DNA from: Thermoplasmata archaeon
GTDB lineage: Archaea > Thermoplasmatota > Thermoplasmata > Thermoplasmatales > Thermoplasmataceae
Direction: 5' to 3'
NCBI GenBank assembly: GCA_021804185.1
Contig: JAJZKL010000101.1
Location: forward strand, 1 to 5,492
DNA length: 5,492 nt
Under the pieces are notes generated by a model. That model had not been told where the DNA came from. It saw only the letters and a program-made list of their open reading frames with translations, and ran no database searches. Of this stretch, positions 5,213 through 5,492 are shown piece by piece. The stretch's first letter is position 1, and every line of letters begins with the position of its first letter. Made by a program: the position numbers and the translations under genes.

Positions 5213-5492
5213 CTAAATCGATATGATCTCTCGAATCCCACGCCTAAGATCATATCCCGGGGAGAACCCTGTATCCTGCCTTAACTTTGAAATGTCTGCG
5301 CAGGTAAACATCTGGTAACTCTTGAATGGAATCTTTTCATATGCCGGTTTTAAATCAGTCTTCATTTCTTCCGTTACTATTTTAAATATATCATTGAATG
5401 TGGTAGTTGTTCCTGTGCCAACATTGTATGATGAGCCATTCTTCCCCTTAGTTGCAGCCAGGATGTTCGCATTAGCAACATCCTTCACAAAT
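5213..5492 (-). CDS. NAD-dependent nucleotide-sugar epimerase/dehydratase, C-terminal part (5' end outside window)
   Basis: This is the last 93 or so residues of an extended short-chain dehydrogenase of the GalE/RmlB/WcaG type, which changes the sugar of an NDP-sugar using bound NAD. The frame is open to the window edge (FVKDVANAN...), so the GTG at 5488 is an internal valine, not a start. Diagnostic features are VKDVANANILAA, the YNVGTG motif about 20 residues on, and the pattern 'K-S-Y-x-x-F-T-x-A-D-I-S-K-L-R-x-x-x-G-F-x-P' followed by a final amphipathic stretch ending at a TAG. The Rossmann glycine motif and the YxxxK catalytic pair lie outside the window, so substrate and reaction cannot be assigned. 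Such enzymes often feed surface glycan or N-glycan synthesis, which would suit an organism with the glycoprotein encoded at 594-3209. No operon partner is visible here. Confidence 0.9.
   Translation of the reverse strand, partial: FVKDVANANILAATKGKNGSSYNVGTGTTTTFNDIFKIVTEEMKTDLKPAYEKIPFKSYQMFTCADISKLRQDTGFSPGYDLRRGIREIISI

Noticed and set aside
5486..5488. GTG as the start of the epimerase gene
   Set aside because: The preceding codon is open and the sequence FVKDVANAN is an internal family motif; the Rossmann part must lie outside the window.

Overview
The window looks like a piece of a Thermoplasmatales-type euryarchaeal chromosome. Four things point that way. There is an archaeal/eukaryotic-type ribosomal protein (eS1, the S3Ae family). 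There is a CAT-anticodon tRNA split by a short intron in a perfect bulge-helix-bulge fold. TATA boxes stand where archaeal promoters need them. A large, sequon-rich, membrane-anchored surface protein is built from the 'VTFxETGLxxGxxWNVTLNGT' repeat, which I associate with wall-less Thermoplasmata. The genus is inference only.

Layout. Bases 1-515 (+) hold the C-terminal part of a TnpB / IS200-IS605 OrfB protein that runs off the left edge. It is followed by a nested inverted repeat at 511-597 that overlaps the stop codon of the next, converging gene. Bases 594-3209 (-) encode an 871-residue secreted protein: signal peptide, one repeat domain, a complete ice-binding-like (DUF3494) domain, six more repeat domains, and a C-terminal membrane anchor. 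Bases 3210-4102 contain no convincing intact gene. They hold an interrupted reading frame (3282-3713), a possible transposase-tail remnant (3845-4021) and a 26-base motif that resembles one just behind the tnpB gene. Bases 4103-4756 (+) encode ribosomal protein eS1. Seven bases later comes an intron-containing elongator tRNA-Met (4764-4856). Bases 4857-5050 are AT-rich and hold only a weak terminator candidate. A good TATA box at 5051 precedes a 31-codon single-membrane-span ORF (5101-5196). The right edge (5213-5492, -) is the C-terminus of an NAD-dependent sugar-nucleotide epimerase/dehydratase.

How the parts relate. eS1 and tRNA-Met form a small translation block that may be one transcript. 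The surface protein and the nucleotide-sugar enzyme could both belong to cell-surface glycoprotein biology, but they are 2 kb apart and not in one operon. The 3.2-4.1 kb interval, between the surface gene and the housekeeping block, looks like a decayed insertion site. I see no defence island, CRISPR array or clear new multi-gene system. The most notable item is an apparently intact ice-binding-type domain inside a surface adhesin-like protein of a probable acidophilic archaeon.
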